DNA of 64,000 nucleotides, from the NCBI RefSeq assembly GCF_002209485.1, contig NZ_NJIX01000008.1, positions 1 through 64,000 on the forward strand, read 5' to 3'. Below the pieces are notes generated by a model. The model saw only the letters and a program-made list of their open reading frames with translations. It ran no database searches and was not told the origin of the DNA. The first letter of the stretch is position 1; each line of letters begins with the position of its first letter. Positions 63,268-64,000 of this stretch are shown one piece after another. Origin of the DNA: Achromobacter sp. HZ34. GTDB taxonomy: Bacteria; Pseudomonadota; Gammaproteobacteria; Burkholderiales; Burkholderiaceae_B. The position numbers and the translations under genes are program-made.

Positions 63268-64000
63268 TCAATATCCGACCGCGTAGCCGTCCTTGCGATG
63301 GTCGGACGCCGCCAGGTAGCCTTCGTTCATGCGCATGGCCATCTGCGCGCTGCCGAACTCCAGGTTGAAGCGCGGAGCCACTTCGATGGTGTGGCCCATG
63401 TCGCGCAGTTGCGCGACCACTTCCGGCGGCGTGTTCCATTCCACCGCCACGCGCAGGTTGTCGTCGGTGATGCGCCAGCGCGGCGCGTCGCTGGCCGCCT
63501 GCGGGTTCTGGCCGAAGTCGGCCAGGCGGCTGACCATCTGCAGATGGCCCTGCGCCTGCATGGAGCCGCCCATCAGGCCGAAACTCATCAGCGGCTGGCC
63601 GTTCTTCATGACGAAGCCCGGGATGATGGTGTGGAAGGGGCGCTTGCCCGGCGCCACCACGTTGGCATGCCCGGCGCGCGTGCTGAAACCCCAGCCGCGG
63701 TTGTGCAGGGCGATGCCCGTGTTGGGAACCACCACGCCGGAACCGAAGCCCTTGAAGTTGGACTGGATGAACGACACCATGGTGCCATGGCGGTCCGCCG
63801 CCGTCAGGTACACGGTGCCGCCGCTATGCGGCGTGCCGGGACGGGGCGCGCCGGCGCGATGCGGGTCGATCAGCTTGGCGCGTTCGGCGAGATAGTCGCG
63901 ATCCAGCAGTTGCGCGGCGGTGACCGGCATGTGGTCGGCGTCGCCCACGTATTCGTACATGTCCGCGAACGCCAGCCGCATGGCTTCGATCTGCAGGTGC
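63268..64000 (-). CDS. Gamma-glutamyltransferase family protein, 3' part only
   Basis: The window holds the C-terminal part of a minus-strand gene whose 5' end lies beyond 64000; the frame stays open to the edge (upstream residues read HLQIEAMRLAFADMYEY). Family features: GTVYLTAADRHGTMVSFIQSNFKGFGSGVV (with the Thr-type nucleophile equivalent SGGTVYL at the start of the small subunit), FHTIIPGFVMKNGQPLMSFGLMGGSMQAQGHLQ and EWNTPPEVVAQLRDMGH. These enzymes cleave gamma-glutamyl bonds such as in glutathione, usually in the periplasm. The activity and the signal peptide cannot be judged here. Confidence 0.88.
   Translation of the reverse strand, partial: HLQIEAMRLAFADMYEYVGDADHMPVTAAQLLDRDYLAERAKLIDPHRAGAPRPGTPHSGGTVYLTAADRHGTMVSFIQSNFKGFGSGVVVPNTGIALHNRGWGFSTRAGHANVVAPGKRPFHTIIPGFVMKNGQPLMSFGLMGGSMQAQGHLQMVSRLADFGQNPQAASDAPRWRITDDNLRVAVEWNTPPEVVAQLRDMGHTIEVAPRFNLEFGSAQMAMRMNEGYLAASDHRKDGYAVGY

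Noticed and set aside
1-64000. CRISPR array, insertion sequence or prophage
   Set aside because: No regularly spaced repeats, transposase, integrase or phage structural gene was found.

Overview
This window is high-GC chromosomal DNA from a betaproteobacterium. Gene content points to family Alcaligenaceae (Bordetella/Achromobacter type): two SphB-like subtilisin autotransporters, a dnaE-linked LPS-core glycosyltransferase operon, lpxO, kdkA, and the argA-yggX and hpnCDE arrangements. This is inferred from protein families only; no 16S gene is present. I see no rRNA, tRNA, CRISPR array, complete insertion sequence or prophage. Long open frames antisense to real genes are frequent and are GC artefacts.

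Layout. 1-649 is AT-richer non-coding DNA with an inverted repeat. 650-3915 holds rng and msbA, convergent. 4040-6193 holds a GT9 heptosyltransferase-like gene, a YdcF/ElyC-like gene and a YkgJ-like gene. 6278-13088 holds two tandem subtilisin-like autotransporters. 13182-21520 is one minus-strand operon in which dnaE is translationally coupled to GT4, deacetylase, GT2 and GT4 genes, followed by a second deacetylase. 21617-22516 is lpxO. 22530-23483 is an unrecognised gene. 23687-29662 holds hrpA and a FapA-like DUF342 gene. 30160-32981 holds an atypical SDR, argA and yggX. 33086-36137 holds phoU (preceded by a three-unit Pho box), rpiA and rmuC. 36360-37940 holds a YrbL-like kinase and mpg. 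37977-42287 is a potFGHI polyamine operon with a coupled Spx/ArsC-like gene. 42380-46075 holds kdkA, a truncated haemoglobin and a YbbP-like permease, all overlapping. 46217-46414 encodes a tiny basic secreted protein. 46913-50436 holds radA, an SDR and alr. 50618-53890 is hpnCDE (squalene synthesis). 53907-56216 holds crcB and an acyl-CoA ligase gene. 56307-60201 is thrC-hom-alaC. 60392-63126 holds an Mth938-like gene, bcp/prxQ and a PIN-PhoH gene. The right edge cuts a gamma-glutamyltransferase gene.

Themes. Envelope construction dominates: lipid A export (MsbA), lipid A hydroxylation (LpxO), inner-core phosphorylation (KdkA), core glycosyltransferases with two deacetylases, squalene/hopanoid precursors, alanine racemase and surface proteases. 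Stop/start overlaps (ATGA or TGATG) are very common and were used to choose starts. The least explained items are the 317-residue unknown gene, the 46-bp direct repeats at 29818 and 29975, a 26-bp perfect palindrome at 30997, the 25-bp dyad at 49266, and the near-identical tract shared by the two autotransporters.
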